From Haemophilus haemolyticus_M (GTDB taxonomy: Bacteria > Pseudomonadota > Gammaproteobacteria > Enterobacterales > Pasteurellaceae): a stretch of DNA of 64,000 bases. Below, piece by piece: positions 16,903 through 25,519 of this stretch (its first letter is position 1; every line of letters begins with the position of its first letter). Made by a program: the position numbers and the translations under genes. The notes below the pieces were generated by a model. It had not been told where the DNA came from. It made no database searches and saw only the letters and a program-made list of their open reading frames with translations. The stretch lies in assembly GCF_003490935.1 (NCBI RefSeq), contig NZ_QQGD01000001.1, positions 186,001 through 250,000 on the forward strand. Direction: 5' to 3'.

Positions 16903-17629
16903 GTTTAATAAAGACAGCGTAGGCGGCACAATTCTTGTCGTATTGCTACTGAGTTTAGTTTGTTCCATTATTGTTGCTGGTTCCGCAGTAATGTTAAAGC
17001 CTGCACAAGAAGAACAGAAGTTACTCGATAAACAAAAAAATATCTTAAATGTAGCTGGTCTTTTACAAGAAAACACGAATGTAAAAGAAACTTATGCGAA
17101 ATTTATCGAGCCCCGTTTCGTTGATTTAGCAACGGGTGAATACACACAACAAGCAGATGATAGCCAACAAGCAATTCCTGCTGAAGCGGATAAAGCACGT
17201 ATTCGTTCTCGTAGCAAAACGACCGAAGTTTATCTTGTAAAAGATGAACAGGGTCAAACTCAACAAGTTATTTTACCAATTTATGGAACTGGCTTGTGGT
17301 CAGTGATGTATGGTTTAGTATCTGTTCAACCAGATGGTAATACTATTAATGGAATCACTTACTACCAACATGGTGAAACGCCAGGATTGGGTGGTGAGAT
17401 TGAAAATCCAAACTGGGCAAGTTTATTTAAAGGTAAAAAATTGTTTAATGAACAACATCAACCTGCAATTCACATCGTGAAAGGGCAAGCTCCACAAGAT
17501 GAGCATAGTATTGATGGTTTATCAGGCGCGACTTTAACTGGTAATGGCGTACAGGGTACGTTTGATTATTGGTTTAGTGCGAACGGTTTTGGTCCATATC
17601 TTGAAAAACTTCATGCGGGAGCAAACTAA
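16895..17629 (+). CDS. nqrC: NqrC, Na+-NQR subunit with covalent FMN
   Basis: 244 aa from ATG 16895, which overlaps the nqrB end; an in-frame start further upstream would sit deep in nqrB. One N-terminal membrane helix (GTILVVLLLSLVCSIIVAG) anchors a periplasmic FMN-binding domain. The covalent FMN motif is DGLSGATLT near residue 213, matching the second ApbE substrate of the complex. The GETPGLGGEI segment is the usual FMN-domain signature. The TAA stop shares its last A with the nqrD ATG, so translation is coupled. It carries electrons between the NqrDE iron centre and NqrB. Confidence 0.97.
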   Translation: MAKFNKDSVGGTILVVLLLSLVCSIIVAGSAVMLKPAQEEQKLLDKQKNILNVAGLLQENTNVKETYAKFIEPRFVDLATGEYTQQADDSQQAIPAEADKARIRSRSKTTEVYLVKDEQGQTQQVILPIYGTGLWSVMYGLVSVQPDGNTINGITYYQHGETPGLGGEIENPNWASLFKGKKLFNEQHQPAIHIVKGQAPQDEHSIDGLSGATLTGNGVQGTFDYWFSANGFGPYLEKLHAGAN

Positions 17630-18255
17630 TGTCTGAAAAAGCAAATTATAAAGATCTGTTGTTAGCTCCGGTTGTTAAGAACAACCCAATTGCATTACAA
17701 ATCTTGGGTATTTGTTCTGCATTAGCGGTAACAACAAAATTAGAAACGGCTGTTGTAATGGCGATTGCAGTGAGTTTGGTAACAGGGTTATCAAGTTTCT
17801 TTGTTTCTCTGATTCGTAACTACATTCCAAACAGTATTCGTATTATTGTGCAACTTGCAATTATTGCATCACTTGTAATCGTTGTTGACCAAATATTAAA
17901 AGCCTACGCTTATGGTTTATCTAAACAACTTTCGGTATTCGTTGGTTTGATTATTACTAACTGTATCGTAATGGGACGTGCTGAAGCATTTGCGATGAAG
18001 TCTCCTCCCGTTGAAAGTTTTGTAGATGGTATCGGTAATGGTTTAGGTTATGGTGCGATGTTAATTATCGTAGCATTTTTCCGTGAACTTATCGGTTCAG
18101 GTAAATTATTTGGTATGACTATTTTTGAAACGATTCAGAATGGTGGTTGGTACCAAGCAAATGGTTTATTCCTACTTGCACCAAGTGCATTCTTTATCAT
18201 CGGATTTGTGATCTGGGGATTAAGAACTTGGAAACCAGAGCAACAGGAGAAGTAA
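17629..18255 (+). CDS. nqrD: NqrD, Na+-NQR membrane subunit
   Basis: 208 aa with six membrane helices, paralogous to NqrE and to RnfE. The conserved cysteines C29 (LGICSALAV) and the one in TNCIVMGRAEAF coordinate, with those of NqrE, the intramembrane iron-sulfur centre that passes electrons across the bilayer (family knowledge). PPVESFVDGIGNGLGYG is the family's central signature. It overlaps the nqrC stop by one base and is followed three bases later by nqrE. Confidence 0.97.
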   Translation: MSEKANYKDLLLAPVVKNNPIALQILGICSALAVTTKLETAVVMAIAVSLVTGLSSFFVSLIRNYIPNSIRIIVQLAIIASLVIVVDQILKAYAYGLSKQLSVFVGLIITNCIVMGRAEAFAMKSPPVESFVDGIGNGLGYGAMLIIVAFFRELIGSGKLFGMTIFETIQNGGWYQANGLFLLAPSAFFIIGFVIWGLRTWKPEQQEK

Positions 18256-18258
18256 TCA

Positions 18259-18855
18259 ATGGAACATTATATTAGCCTATTCGTTAAGGCAGTCTTCATT
18301 GAAAATATGGCACTTTCCTTCTTCTTGGGAATGTGTACTTTCTTAGCAGTATCTAAAAAGGTATCAACTGCGTTTGGTCTTGGTATTGCGGTAACTTTCG
18401 TTCTTGGTATCGCTGTGCCGGTAAACCAATTAATTTATGCAAATGTACTAAAAGAAAATGCTTTAATTGAAGGTGTAGATTTATCATTCTTGAATTTCAT
18501 TACCTTCATTGGGGTTATTGCTGGTTTAGTGCAAATTCTTGAAATGGTATTAGACAAATTTATGCCATCTCTTTATAACGCATTAGGGATTTTCTTACCG
18601 TTAATCGCAGTAAACTGTGCGATCTTTGGTGGGGTATCTTTCATGGTTCAACGTGATTACAATTTCCCTGAATCTATCGTGTACGGTTTCGGCTCTGGTT
18701 TAGGTTGGATGTTAGCGATTGTGGCGCTTGCTGGCTTAACTGAGAAAATGAAATATGCGGATATTCCTGCTGGGTTAAAAGGTTTAGGTATTACCTTTAT
18801 CTCTGTTGGTTTAATGGCGTTAGGCTTTATGTCTTTCTCTGGTATTCAATTATAA
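18259..18855 (+). CDS. nqrE: NqrE, Na+-NQR membrane subunit
   Basis: 198 aa, six membrane helices in the inverted topology relative to NqrD. The paired iron-binding cysteines are C26 (GMCTFLAVSKK) and the one in AVNCAIFGG. The sequence IVYGFGSGLGWMLAIVALAG matches the NqrE/RnfA family. The segment TEKMKYADIPAGLKGLG near the C-terminus is also typical. It has a good ribosome site (gagaagtaatcaATG) and lies twelve bases before nqrF. Confidence 0.97.
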   Translation: MEHYISLFVKAVFIENMALSFFLGMCTFLAVSKKVSTAFGLGIAVTFVLGIAVPVNQLIYANVLKENALIEGVDLSFLNFITFIGVIAGLVQILEMVLDKFMPSLYNALGIFLPLIAVNCAIFGGVSFMVQRDYNFPESIVYGFGSGLGWMLAIVALAGLTEKMKYADIPAGLKGLGITFISVGLMALGFMSFSGIQL

Positions 18856-18867
18856 GGAGTGTAATCA

Positions 18868-20103
18868 ATGAGCGATTCAGTAATTCTTGCACTCGGTATT
18901 GCCGCATTCACCGTTATTGTATTAGTGTTAGTGGCGATCATCTTATTTGCGAAATCAAAATTAGTCGATTCTGGTGATATTACTATCGGCATCAATGACG
19001 ATCCTGAAAAAACGATCACATTACCTGCAGGTGGCAAATTATTAGGTGCTTTAGCAAGTAAGGGTATTTTCGTGTCTTCTGCTTGCGGCGGCGGTGGCTC
19101 TTGTGGTCAATGTATTGTTAAAGTGAAAAATGGTGGTGGAGAAATTCTTCCAACCGAACTTTCTCACATTAACAAACGTGAAGCAAAAGAAGGTTATCGT
19201 CTAGCTTGTCAAGTTAACGTGAAAGGTAATATGGAAGTTGAACTTCCAGAAGAAATCTTCGGCGTGAAAAAATGGGAATGTACTGTTATTTCTAACGATA
19301 ACAAAGCAACCTTTATCAAAGAGCTTAAATTGGCTATTCCTGAAGGCGAGGAAGTACCATTCCGCGCGGGTGGTTATATTCAAATCGAAGCTGATCCACA
19401 TGTGGTGAACTATAAGGATTTCGATATTCCTGAAGAATACCATGAAGACTGGGATAAATATGATTTATGGCGTTATGTCTCTAAAGTGGACGAGCATATT
19501 ATTCGTGCTTACTCAATGGCTTCATACCCTGAAGAGAAAGGCATCATTATGCTTAACGTACGTATTGCAACGCCTCCGCCACGCCAACCAGATGCACCTC
19601 CAGGTCAAATGTCTTCATACATTTGGTCATTAAAAGCAGGTGACAAAGTTACTATTTCTGGTCCATTTGGTGAATTCTTTGCGAAAGAAACTGATGCAGA
19701 AATGGTATTTATCGGTGGTGGTGCGGGTATGGCTCCAATGCGTTCTCATATTTTTGACCAATTAAAACGTCTCCACTCTAAACGTAAAATGTCGTTCTGG
19801 TATGGTGCACGTTCTAAACGTGAAATTTTCTATCAAGAAGACTTTGACCAATTACAAGCTGAAAATCCAAACTTTGTATGGCATGTTGCATTATCGGACG
19901 CATTGCCTGAAGATAATTGGACCGGCTATACAGGCTTTATTCACAATGTACTTTATGAAAACTACTTGAAAAATCATGAAGCACCAGAAGATTGTGAATA
20001 CTATATGTGTGGACCTCCGGTGATGAATGCAGCTGTAATTAAAATGTTGAAAGATCTTGGTGTTGAAGATGAAAACATTTTATTAGATGACTTTGGTGGC
20101 TGA
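18868..20103 (+). CDS. nqrF: NqrF, NADH dehydrogenase subunit of Na+-NQR
   Basis: 411 aa. One N-terminal membrane helix is followed by a plant-type [2Fe-2S] ferredoxin domain with SACGGGGSCGQC and a fourth cysteine in YRLACQV. Next come an FAD domain with the RAYSMASYP flavin motif and an NADH domain with FIGGGAGMAPMRSH and YMCGPPVMNAA. NqrF takes hydride from NADH in the cytoplasm and passes single electrons to the NqrDE iron site. It is the last gene of the operon and is followed by an uptake-sequence inverted repeat acting as a terminator. Confidence 0.98.
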   Translation: MSDSVILALGIAAFTVIVLVLVAIILFAKSKLVDSGDITIGINDDPEKTITLPAGGKLLGALASKGIFVSSACGGGGSCGQCIVKVKNGGGEILPTELSHINKREAKEGYRLACQVNVKGNMEVELPEEIFGVKKWECTVISNDNKATFIKELKLAIPEGEEVPFRAGGYIQIEADPHVVNYKDFDIPEEYHEDWDKYDLWRYVSKVDEHIIRAYSMASYPEEKGIIMLNVRIATPPPRQPDAPPGQMSSYIWSLKAGDKVTISGPFGEFFAKETDAEMVFIGGGAGMAPMRSHIFDQLKRLHSKRKMSFWYGARSKREIFYQEDFDQLQAENPNFVWHVALSDALPEDNWTGYTGFIHNVLYENYLKNHEAPEDCEYYMCGPPVMNAAVIKMLKDLGVEDENILLDDFGG

Positions 20104-20131
20104 TTTTAGTTAATCAATTCATCATAAAAAC

Positions 20132-20160
20132 TGACCGCACTTTGTGATGAAGTGCGGTCA
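20132..20160. terminator. nqr operon terminator built from an uptake-sequence pair
   Basis: TGACCGCACTT (20132-20142) and AAGTGCGGTCA (20150-20160) form a perfect 11-bp stem with a 7-nt loop, followed by AAAATTT. Each arm holds the full 9-bp uptake-signal core. Confidence 0.8.
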
Positions 20161-20247
20161 AAATTTAAGGTGTTTTTAGAAAATTTTCTATGATTACAGG
20201 TAAGTTTTGTTGAATTTGCCAGTAGTTCACAGATTTAGGAAATCCAG

Positions 20248-21288
20248 ATGAAAAAATTAATAAGCGGTATCATGGCGGTAGCAATGGCATTAAGTCTTGC
20301 AGCCTGTCAAAAAGAAACAAAAGTTATCTCATTAAGTGGTAAAACAATGGGAACAACTTATCATGTTAAATACCTTGATGAAGGCTCAATGAAAGCAACA
20401 TCTGAAAAGACGCATGAAGAAATTGAAGCTATCTTAAAAGATGTGAACGCTAAAATGTCCACTTACAAAAAAGATTCGGAATTGAGTCGTTTCAATCAAA
20501 ATACCCAAGTGAACACACCGATTGAAATTTCAGCGGATTTTGCCAAAGTATTAGCCGAAGCGATTCGTTTAAATAAAGTGACTGAAGGTGCATTGGATGT
20601 AACTGTTGGCCCCGTCGTGAATTTATGGGGATTTGGCCCTGAAAAACGTCCAGAAAAACAACCTACACCAGAACAATTAGCTGAACGCCAAGCGTGGGTT
20701 GGTATTGATAAAATTTCCCTTGATATGAGTGGTGCAAAACCGACATTAAGTAAAGCACTTCCTCAAGTTTATGTCGATTTATCATCGATTGCTAAAGGCT
20801 TTGGCGTTGATCAGGTCGCTGAGAAGTTAGAACAATTAAATGCTCAGAATTACATGGTTGAAATCGGAGGTGAAATTCGTGCGAAAGGAAAAAATATTGA
20901 AGGTAAACCTTGGCAGATCGCAATTGAAAAACCAACTACGACAGGTGAAAGAGCAGTTGAAGCTGTCATTGGATTAGACAATATGGGAATGGCAAGTTCT
21001 GGCGATTATCGTATTTACTTTGAAGAAAATGGTAAGCGCTTTGCTCATGAAATTGATCCGAAAACAGGTTACCCAATTCAGCATCATTTAGCCTCAATTA
21101 CGGTCCTTGCTCCAACCTCAATGACTGCAGATGGCCTATCAACAGGCTTATTTGTGCTTGGGGAAGACAAGGCGTTAGAAGTGGCTGAGAAAAATAATCT
21201 TGCCGTTTACTTAATCATTAAAACAGATAATGGTTTTGTCACAAAATCATCCTCTGCTTTCAAAAAATTAACAGAAACAAAAGAATAG
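20248..21288 (+). CDS. apbE: ApbE, FAD:protein FMN transferase
   Basis: 346 aa periplasmic lipoprotein: the signal peptide ends in LAAC (cysteine near residue 20). The ApbE domain shows GKTMGTTYHVKY, VGPVVNLWGFGP, DLSSIAKGFGVD and the metal/flavin-binding GDYRIYFEENGKRFAHEIDP segments. It transfers FMN from FAD to threonine in (S/T)GAT motifs, and its substrates NqrB and NqrC are encoded just upstream. It is followed two bases later by nqrM. In older annotations the gene was linked to thiamine synthesis; the flavin transferase role is the established one. Confidence 0.96.
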   Translation: MKKLISGIMAVAMALSLAACQKETKVISLSGKTMGTTYHVKYLDEGSMKATSEKTHEEIEAILKDVNAKMSTYKKDSELSRFNQNTQVNTPIEISADFAKVLAEAIRLNKVTEGALDVTVGPVVNLWGFGPEKRPEKQPTPEQLAERQAWVGIDKISLDMSGAKPTLSKALPQVYVDLSSIAKGFGVDQVAEKLEQLNAQNYMVEIGGEIRAKGKNIEGKPWQIAIEKPTTTGERAVEAVIGLDNMGMASSGDYRIYFEENGKRFAHEIDPKTGYPIQHHLASITVLAPTSMTADGLSTGLFVLGEDKALEVAEKNNLAVYLIIKTDNGFVTKSSSAFKKLTETKE

Positions 21289-21290
21289 TT

Positions 21291-21551
21291 ATGCAAACTT
21301 TATTTTTTACTTTAATCGTTTTCGTCGCAATTATATTGTTGATGTCTATCGGATTTATTATCAAAAAACAAAGTTTAAAAGGCAGCTGTGGTGGTTTATC
21401 TACCCTTGGTATTGCCAAAGCTTGTGATTGTGATAAACCTTGCGACACGCTTCAATCAAAATTAGATGCGGGCGATGAACAAGCAAAAGCCGAATATGAG
21501 CAAAAATTTGCGAAAAAAGATGATGATTCGCAATTTTATGAAGTGAAATAA
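21291..21551 (+). CDS. nqrM: NqrM, Na+-NQR maturation protein
   Basis: 86 aa: one N-terminal membrane helix (about 3-24) and a cysteine-rich soluble tail (GSCGGLSTLGIAKACDCDKPC). This is the DUF539/NqrM family, needed to assemble Na+-NQR and thought to deliver iron to the NqrD/NqrE cysteine site. The position directly after apbE and downstream of nqrA-F is the conserved arrangement, so all eight proteins needed for active Na+-NQR are encoded in this 7-kb stretch. A hairpin with a T run follows about 40 bp downstream. Confidence 0.93.
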   Translation: MQTLFFTLIVFVAIILLMSIGFIIKKQSLKGSCGGLSTLGIAKACDCDKPCDTLQSKLDAGDEQAKAEYEQKFAKKDDDSQFYEVK

Positions 21552-21593
21552 CTTGCTCAAAAATGACCGCACTTTATGTGCAAAATAAACTTA

Positions 21594-21617
21594 ACGGCAA
21601 AATTATTTTGCCGTTTT
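21594..21617 (+). terminator. apbE-nqrM terminator
   Basis: 9-bp perfect stem ACGGCAAAA (21594-21602) / TTTTGCCGT (21606-21614), loop TTA, then further Ts. Its position argues against any mnmA start upstream of it. Confidence 0.82.
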
Positions 21618-21667
21618 CTCATTCAATGACCAATGTGCTTCGCCTTAACCGAAGTTACGGGAGAACT

Positions 21668-22819
21668 ATGTTAATTTCAAATACTTATAATCAACACTTT
21701 CCTCAACTAACGCAAGAGCAGCTTGCGAGAAATGCGACAAAAAAAGTCATTTGTGGTATGTCTGGAGGCGTGGATTCTTCTGTGTCAGCTTTTATTCTTC
21801 AACAGCAAGGCTATCAGGTAGAAGGCCTGTTTATGAAAAACTGGGAAGAAGATGATGATACGGATTACTGTACTGCCGCAGCAGATCTTGCAGATGCTCA
21901 AGCAGTATGTGATAAGTTGGGGATCAAACTACATAAAATTAATTTTGCAGCAGAATATTGGGATAATGTCTTTGAGCATTTTTTAACTGAATATAAAGCA
22001 GGGCGCACGCCGAACCCAGATATTTTGTGTAATAAAGAAATTAAATTTAAAGCGTTTTTAGAATATGCAGCTGAAGATCTTGGTGCCCATTACATTGCAA
22101 CAGGACATTATGTACGTAGAGCTGGTGATGATGAAAATGCAAAATTATTACGTGGTCTAGACGCCAATAAAGATCAAAGTTATTTTCTTTATACCTTAAG
22201 CCATAAACAAGTAGGGCAAAGTTTATTCCCCGTTGGTGAAATTGAGAAACCGATTGTTCGCGCTATTGCTGAAGATCTTGGCTTAATTACGGCGAAGAAA
22301 AAAGACTCTACTGGTATTTGTTTTATTGGTGAACGTAAATTTAAGGATTTCTTAGCTCGTTACTTACCTGCTCAGCCTGGTGATATTCGTACTGTTGATG
22401 GTGAAATTATTGGTCTTCATGATGGTTTGATGTATCACACGTTGGGACAGCGTAAAGGATTAGGCATTGGTGGTTTAAAAAATGCGGGTGATGAGGCTTG
22501 GTATGTGGTCGATAAGGATGTGGAAAATAATGAACTTATTGTCGCTCAGGGGCATGACCATCCTCGTTTATTTTCAAAAGGTTTGATTGCTAGCCAATTA
22601 CATTGGGTTGATCGCGAACCAATGCGTGAATTATTACGTTGCACGGTGAAAACGCGTTATCGTCAGCAAGATATTCCTTGTGTGATTGAACCAATTGATG
22701 ATGAAACCATTCGAGTGATTTTCGATGAACCTCAATCAGCCGTCACACCAGGACAATCAGCCGTATTTTACCTTTGTGAAGTTTGTTTGGGCGGTGGTAT
22801 TATCGAAGAAAGAATATAA
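21668..22819 (+). CDS. mnmA: MnmA, tRNA-specific 2-thiouridylase
   Basis: 383 aa from ATG 21668; an upstream in-frame extension would cross the nqrM terminator and lengthen the protein beyond the family. The PP-loop GMSGGVDSSVSA binds ATP. The catalytic cysteines are in PNPDILCNKEIKF and DSTGICFIGERKF. MnmA puts sulfur on U34 of tRNA-Lys, -Glu and -Gln, receiving it through the Tus relay. The gene is monocistronic and convergent with pgeF. Confidence 0.97.
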   Translation: MLISNTYNQHFPQLTQEQLARNATKKVICGMSGGVDSSVSAFILQQQGYQVEGLFMKNWEEDDDTDYCTAAADLADAQAVCDKLGIKLHKINFAAEYWDNVFEHFLTEYKAGRTPNPDILCNKEIKFKAFLEYAAEDLGAHYIATGHYVRRAGDDENAKLLRGLDANKDQSYFLYTLSHKQVGQSLFPVGEIEKPIVRAIAEDLGLITAKKKDSTGICFIGERKFKDFLARYLPAQPGDIRTVDGEIIGLHDGLMYHTLGQRKGLGIGGLKNAGDEAWYVVDKDVENNELIVAQGHDHPRLFSKGLIASQLHWVDREPMRELLRCTVKTRYRQQDIPCVIEPIDDETIRVIFDEPQSAVTPGQSAVFYLCEVCLGGGIIEERI

Positions 22820-22829
22820 AACAAAGATA

Positions 22830-22856
22830 CTAAAAGCGTATTTTATGCGCTTTTAG
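22830..22856. terminator. Terminator between mnmA and pgeF
   Basis: 9-bp perfect stem CTAAAAGCG (22830-22838) / CGCTTTTAG (22848-22856) with a 9-nt loop between two convergent genes. The flanking T runs are poor. Confidence 0.6.
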
Positions 22857-22861
22857 ACTAT

Positions 22862-23596
22862 TTATTCAAACCAAATGACACTTGCCATTCGGCCCGTTTG
22901 GTTGTCACGGCGATAAGAGAAGAACAATTCTTTTTCATTGAATGTACAGTGATTTCCACCATAAATTTGTGTAATGCCTAGATTGTTTAATCGTTGAGTC
23001 GCGATTTGATAAAGATTACCTAGGTATTTACCTTCTTCTATTGAATCAGGTTGAAAGGCGAGTTTGGCTTTTTCATCTACCGCAACAAATTGTTTTACAA
23101 CATCAATTCCAACTTGAAATGCTGTTGGGCCAATTGCAGGGCCAAACCACGCGACAATATCTTCAGGTTTAGCCTGAAAGTATTTGACAGTTTCTTCTAA
23201 TACGCCATCGCATAAACCACGCCAGCCAGCATGTGCTGCAGCTACTTCATTGCCAGATGTTGTGGTGAATAGAACCGGCAAACAGTCTGCAGTCATAACA
23301 AGACAAACTTGATTACGAATATTTGTATAAACTGCATCCGCTTCAAGATTTTGTCCTGAATAAGGTAATTGAATTACTCGAGTGCTGTGTGTTTGAGTTA
23401 GAAATATAGGTGTTTGTGGCAAACCAAATTTTTCTACTAATAAAGTGCGGTTAGTTTTTACCGCACTTTTGTTATCACCGACATGATCGCCTAAGTTAAA
23501 ACTAAAATAAGGTGTCAAGCTCACGCCCCCTGCACGAGTAGTGGTAAAGGCATGAATATTCTTTGGAACGTTCCAATTTGGGTTAATCACTTGCAT
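22862..23596 (-). CDS. pgeF: PgeF/YfiH-family multicopper-type purine/peptidoglycan-editing factor
   Basis: 244 aa member of the YfiH (DUF152, cytoplasmic laccase-like) family. Metal-site residues are visible in TQTHSTRVI, TADCLPVLF and AAAHAGWRGLCDGV. Members have been described as purine nucleoside phosphorylases or adenosine deaminases, as polyphenol oxidases, and in E. coli (PgeF) as proteins that prevent misincorporation into peptidoglycan; which is physiological here cannot be decided. It follows rluD by one base, an arrangement also seen in E. coli. A USS inverted pair lies in its 5' coding part. Confidence 0.88.
   Translation of the reverse strand: MQVINPNWNVPKNIHAFTTTRAGGVSLTPYFSFNLGDHVGDNKSAVKTNRTLLVEKFGLPQTPIFLTQTHSTRVIQLPYSGQNLEADAVYTNIRNQVCLVMTADCLPVLFTTTSGNEVAAAHAGWRGLCDGVLEETVKYFQAKPEDIVAWFGPAIGPTAFQVGIDVVKQFVAVDEKAKLAFQPDSIEEGKYLGNLYQIATQRLNNLGITQIYGGNHCTFNEKELFFSYRRDNQTGRMASVIWFE
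23442..23469. repeat. Inverted uptake-signal pair inside the pgeF coding region
   Basis: AAAGTGCGGT (23442-23451) and ACCGCACTTT (23460-23469) form a 10-bp perfect stem with an 8-nt loop within codons reading NKSAVKTNRTLL. Two complete uptake cores are therefore embedded in a structural hairpin that is translated. Confidence 0.9.
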
Positions 23597-23597
23597 A

Positions 23598-24572
23598 TTA
23601 ATAATCTAACTCATCTTGATGTTCGAGATAGTCGGCTTTGAGTGCATTAAGCAATTCAACAAAGTCATCAGGTAATGGTGCATACCATTCCATCATTTCA
23701 CCTGTAATTGGATGAGCTAAGCGCAACATGACCGCATGTAAAGCTTGGCGTTTGAAATTACGCAATACTTCCATAAAGTCTTCACTCGCATTTTTGGGTG
23801 GACGAGGGCGTCCACCATAGGTTTGATCGCCTAGTAATGGATGGGCAATATGTGCCATATGAACACGGATTTGATGCGTACGACCCGTTTCCAAACGTAA
23901 ACGTAAACGGGTGTAGTTACGGTAATTCTCCATAATACGATAATGGGTTACAGCTGGTTTTCCCATTGGATGAACCGCCATTAAAGTACGTTTGGTTGCA
24001 TGACGAGCCATAGGTTGATCTACTGTGCCACCTTTGGTCATAATGCCTGAAGCGACTGCTTCATATTCACGCGTAATTTTGCGTTTTTGTAAGTCGCGTA
24101 CTAATTTAGTTTGTGCTGGAATAGTTTTCGCAACAACCATTAGACCTGTTGTATCTTTATCTAATCGATGCACAATTCCTGCTCTTGGTACTTCTGCAAT
24201 CGGTGGATAATGATAGAGTAGCCCATTGAGCACAGTTCCATTTGGATTGCCAGCACCAGGGTGTACCACAAGATCTTTAGGTTTGTTAATCACAATAATG
24301 TCGTCATCTTCATACACGATATTCAATGGAATATTTTCTGGTTCAAAACGTGTCTCATCTTCCACTTCCACGGTGATTTCTATTTTTTCTCCTCCGAGCA
24401 CTTTCTCACGCGGAATATTGGTAATGCGATCATTAAGTTTTACGAGATCAGCTTCAATCCACGTTTTTAATCGGGAGCGAGAATATTCAGGGAACAACTC
24501 TGCAAGTGTTTGGTCTAAACGCTGTCCCATTTGTTCTGGCTGCACTTCAGCCGAAAGGGTAATTTGTGGCAT
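23598..24572 (-). CDS. rluD: RluD, 23S rRNA pseudouridine synthase
   Basis: 324 aa: an N-terminal S4 RNA-binding domain (about 15-80, GQRLDQTLAELFPEYSRSRLKTWI) and an RsuA/RluD catalytic domain. The catalytic aspartate is in GIVHRLDKDTTGLMVVAKT. RluD makes pseudouridines 1911, 1915 and 1917 in helix 69 of 23S rRNA. It is followed by pgeF and divergent from bamD, the same three-gene arrangement as in E. coli, which separates it from RluC encoded at 46606-47574. Confidence 0.96.
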   Translation of the reverse strand: MPQITLSAEVQPEQMGQRLDQTLAELFPEYSRSRLKTWIEADLVKLNDRITNIPREKVLGGEKIEITVEVEDETRFEPENIPLNIVYEDDDIIVINKPKDLVVHPGAGNPNGTVLNGLLYHYPPIAEVPRAGIVHRLDKDTTGLMVVAKTIPAQTKLVRDLQKRKITREYEAVASGIMTKGGTVDQPMARHATKRTLMAVHPMGKPAVTHYRIMENYRNYTRLRLRLETGRTHQIRVHMAHIAHPLLGDQTYGGRPRPPKNASEDFMEVLRNFKRQALHAVMLRLAHPITGEMMEWYAPLPDDFVELLNALKADYLEHQDELDY

Positions 24573-24679
24573 AAATAGCTCTCAAAAATTTTAAAAGTTG
24601 GCTTATTGATTAATGTTCTATACAATAGCGGACAATTGTATCTTATTTATTAGTTTTCGTAAAAATTAAGGAAAAAACA

Positions 24680-25468
24680 ATGCGTAAAATAAAATCTTTG
24701 GCATTGCTTGCCGTGGCAGCATTGGTTGTTGGATGTTCAAGTGGTTCAAAAGATGTTGAGCAAGCATCAGTAAATGAGTTGTACACTAAAGGTGTTACAT
24801 CATTACAAGAAGGCGGTTATTCTGAAGCTATTCGTTATTTAAAAGCGGCGACTGAACGTTTTCCTGGTAGTATTTATCAAGAACAGGCGATGCTAGATTT
24901 AATTTATGCAAATTATAAAGCACAAGATTATACGCAAGTATTATTGACGGTAGATAGCTTTTTACATCAATTCCCACAAAGTCCGAACCAAGACTATGCA
25001 GTCTATATGGCGGGGTTAACCAACGCAGCAACAGGTGATAATTTCATTCAAGATTTCTTTGGAATTGATCGTGCGACACGTGAAACCACTTCTATGCGTA
25101 CCGCTTTTTCTAATTTCCAAAATTTAGTTCGTGTATTCCCTAATAGTCCTTATGCTCAAGATGCTTTAGCGCGTATGGCTTATATTAAAGATGCGCTTGC
25201 TCGTCATGAGTTAGATATTGCAAAATTCTATGCAAAACGTGATGCTTGGGTTGCAGTGTCAAACCGTGTAGTTGGAATGTTGAAACAATATCCTGATGCT
25301 AAAGCAACTTATGAAGGTTTATCTTTGATGAAAGAAGCTTATGAAAAAATGGGTTTAACAGCATTAGCCAATGATACCCAAAAAATTATTGATGCGAATA
25401 AAGATAAAACTTTTACTCCAATTGAAAAACCAGATGAGCCAGAATTAAAAGTTCCAACTGCTAAATAG
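24680..25468 (+). CDS. bamD: BamD, outer-membrane protein assembly lipoprotein
   Basis: 262 aa lipoprotein: signal peptide ending LVVGC (cysteine near residue 19), then five TPR-like helical repeats, with ELYTKGVTSLQEGGYSEAIRYLKAATERFPGS forming the first. BamD is the essential lipoprotein of the BAM complex that, with BamA, inserts beta-barrel proteins into the outer membrane. The gene is divergent from rluD and ends at a strong bidirectional terminator shared with smpB. In strain Rd I remember a different right-hand neighbour, so this may be a rearrangement junction. Confidence 0.96.
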   Translation: MRKIKSLALLAVAALVVGCSSGSKDVEQASVNELYTKGVTSLQEGGYSEAIRYLKAATERFPGSIYQEQAMLDLIYANYKAQDYTQVLLTVDSFLHQFPQSPNQDYAVYMAGLTNAATGDNFIQDFFGIDRATRETTSMRTAFSNFQNLVRVFPNSPYAQDALARMAYIKDALARHELDIAKFYAKRDAWVAVSNRVVGMLKQYPDAKATYEGLSLMKEAYEKMGLTALANDTQKIIDANKDKTFTPIEKPDEPELKVPTAK

Positions 25469-25483
25469 TCATAAGATATGAAT

Positions 25484-25511
25484 AAAAAGCCCGAATAATT
25501 TCGGGCTTTTT
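25484..25511. terminator. Bidirectional terminator between bamD and smpB
   Basis: Perfect 12-bp stem AAAAAGCCCGAA (25484-25495) / TTCGGGCTTTTT (25500-25511) with loop TAAT, suitable for both convergent genes. Confidence 0.92.
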
Positions 25512-25519
25512 GCTATATA

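Noticed and set aside
21563..21667. 35-residue N-terminal extension of MnmA
   Set aside because: It runs through the apbE-nqrM terminator and an uptake signal; ATG 21668 gives the usual 383 aa.
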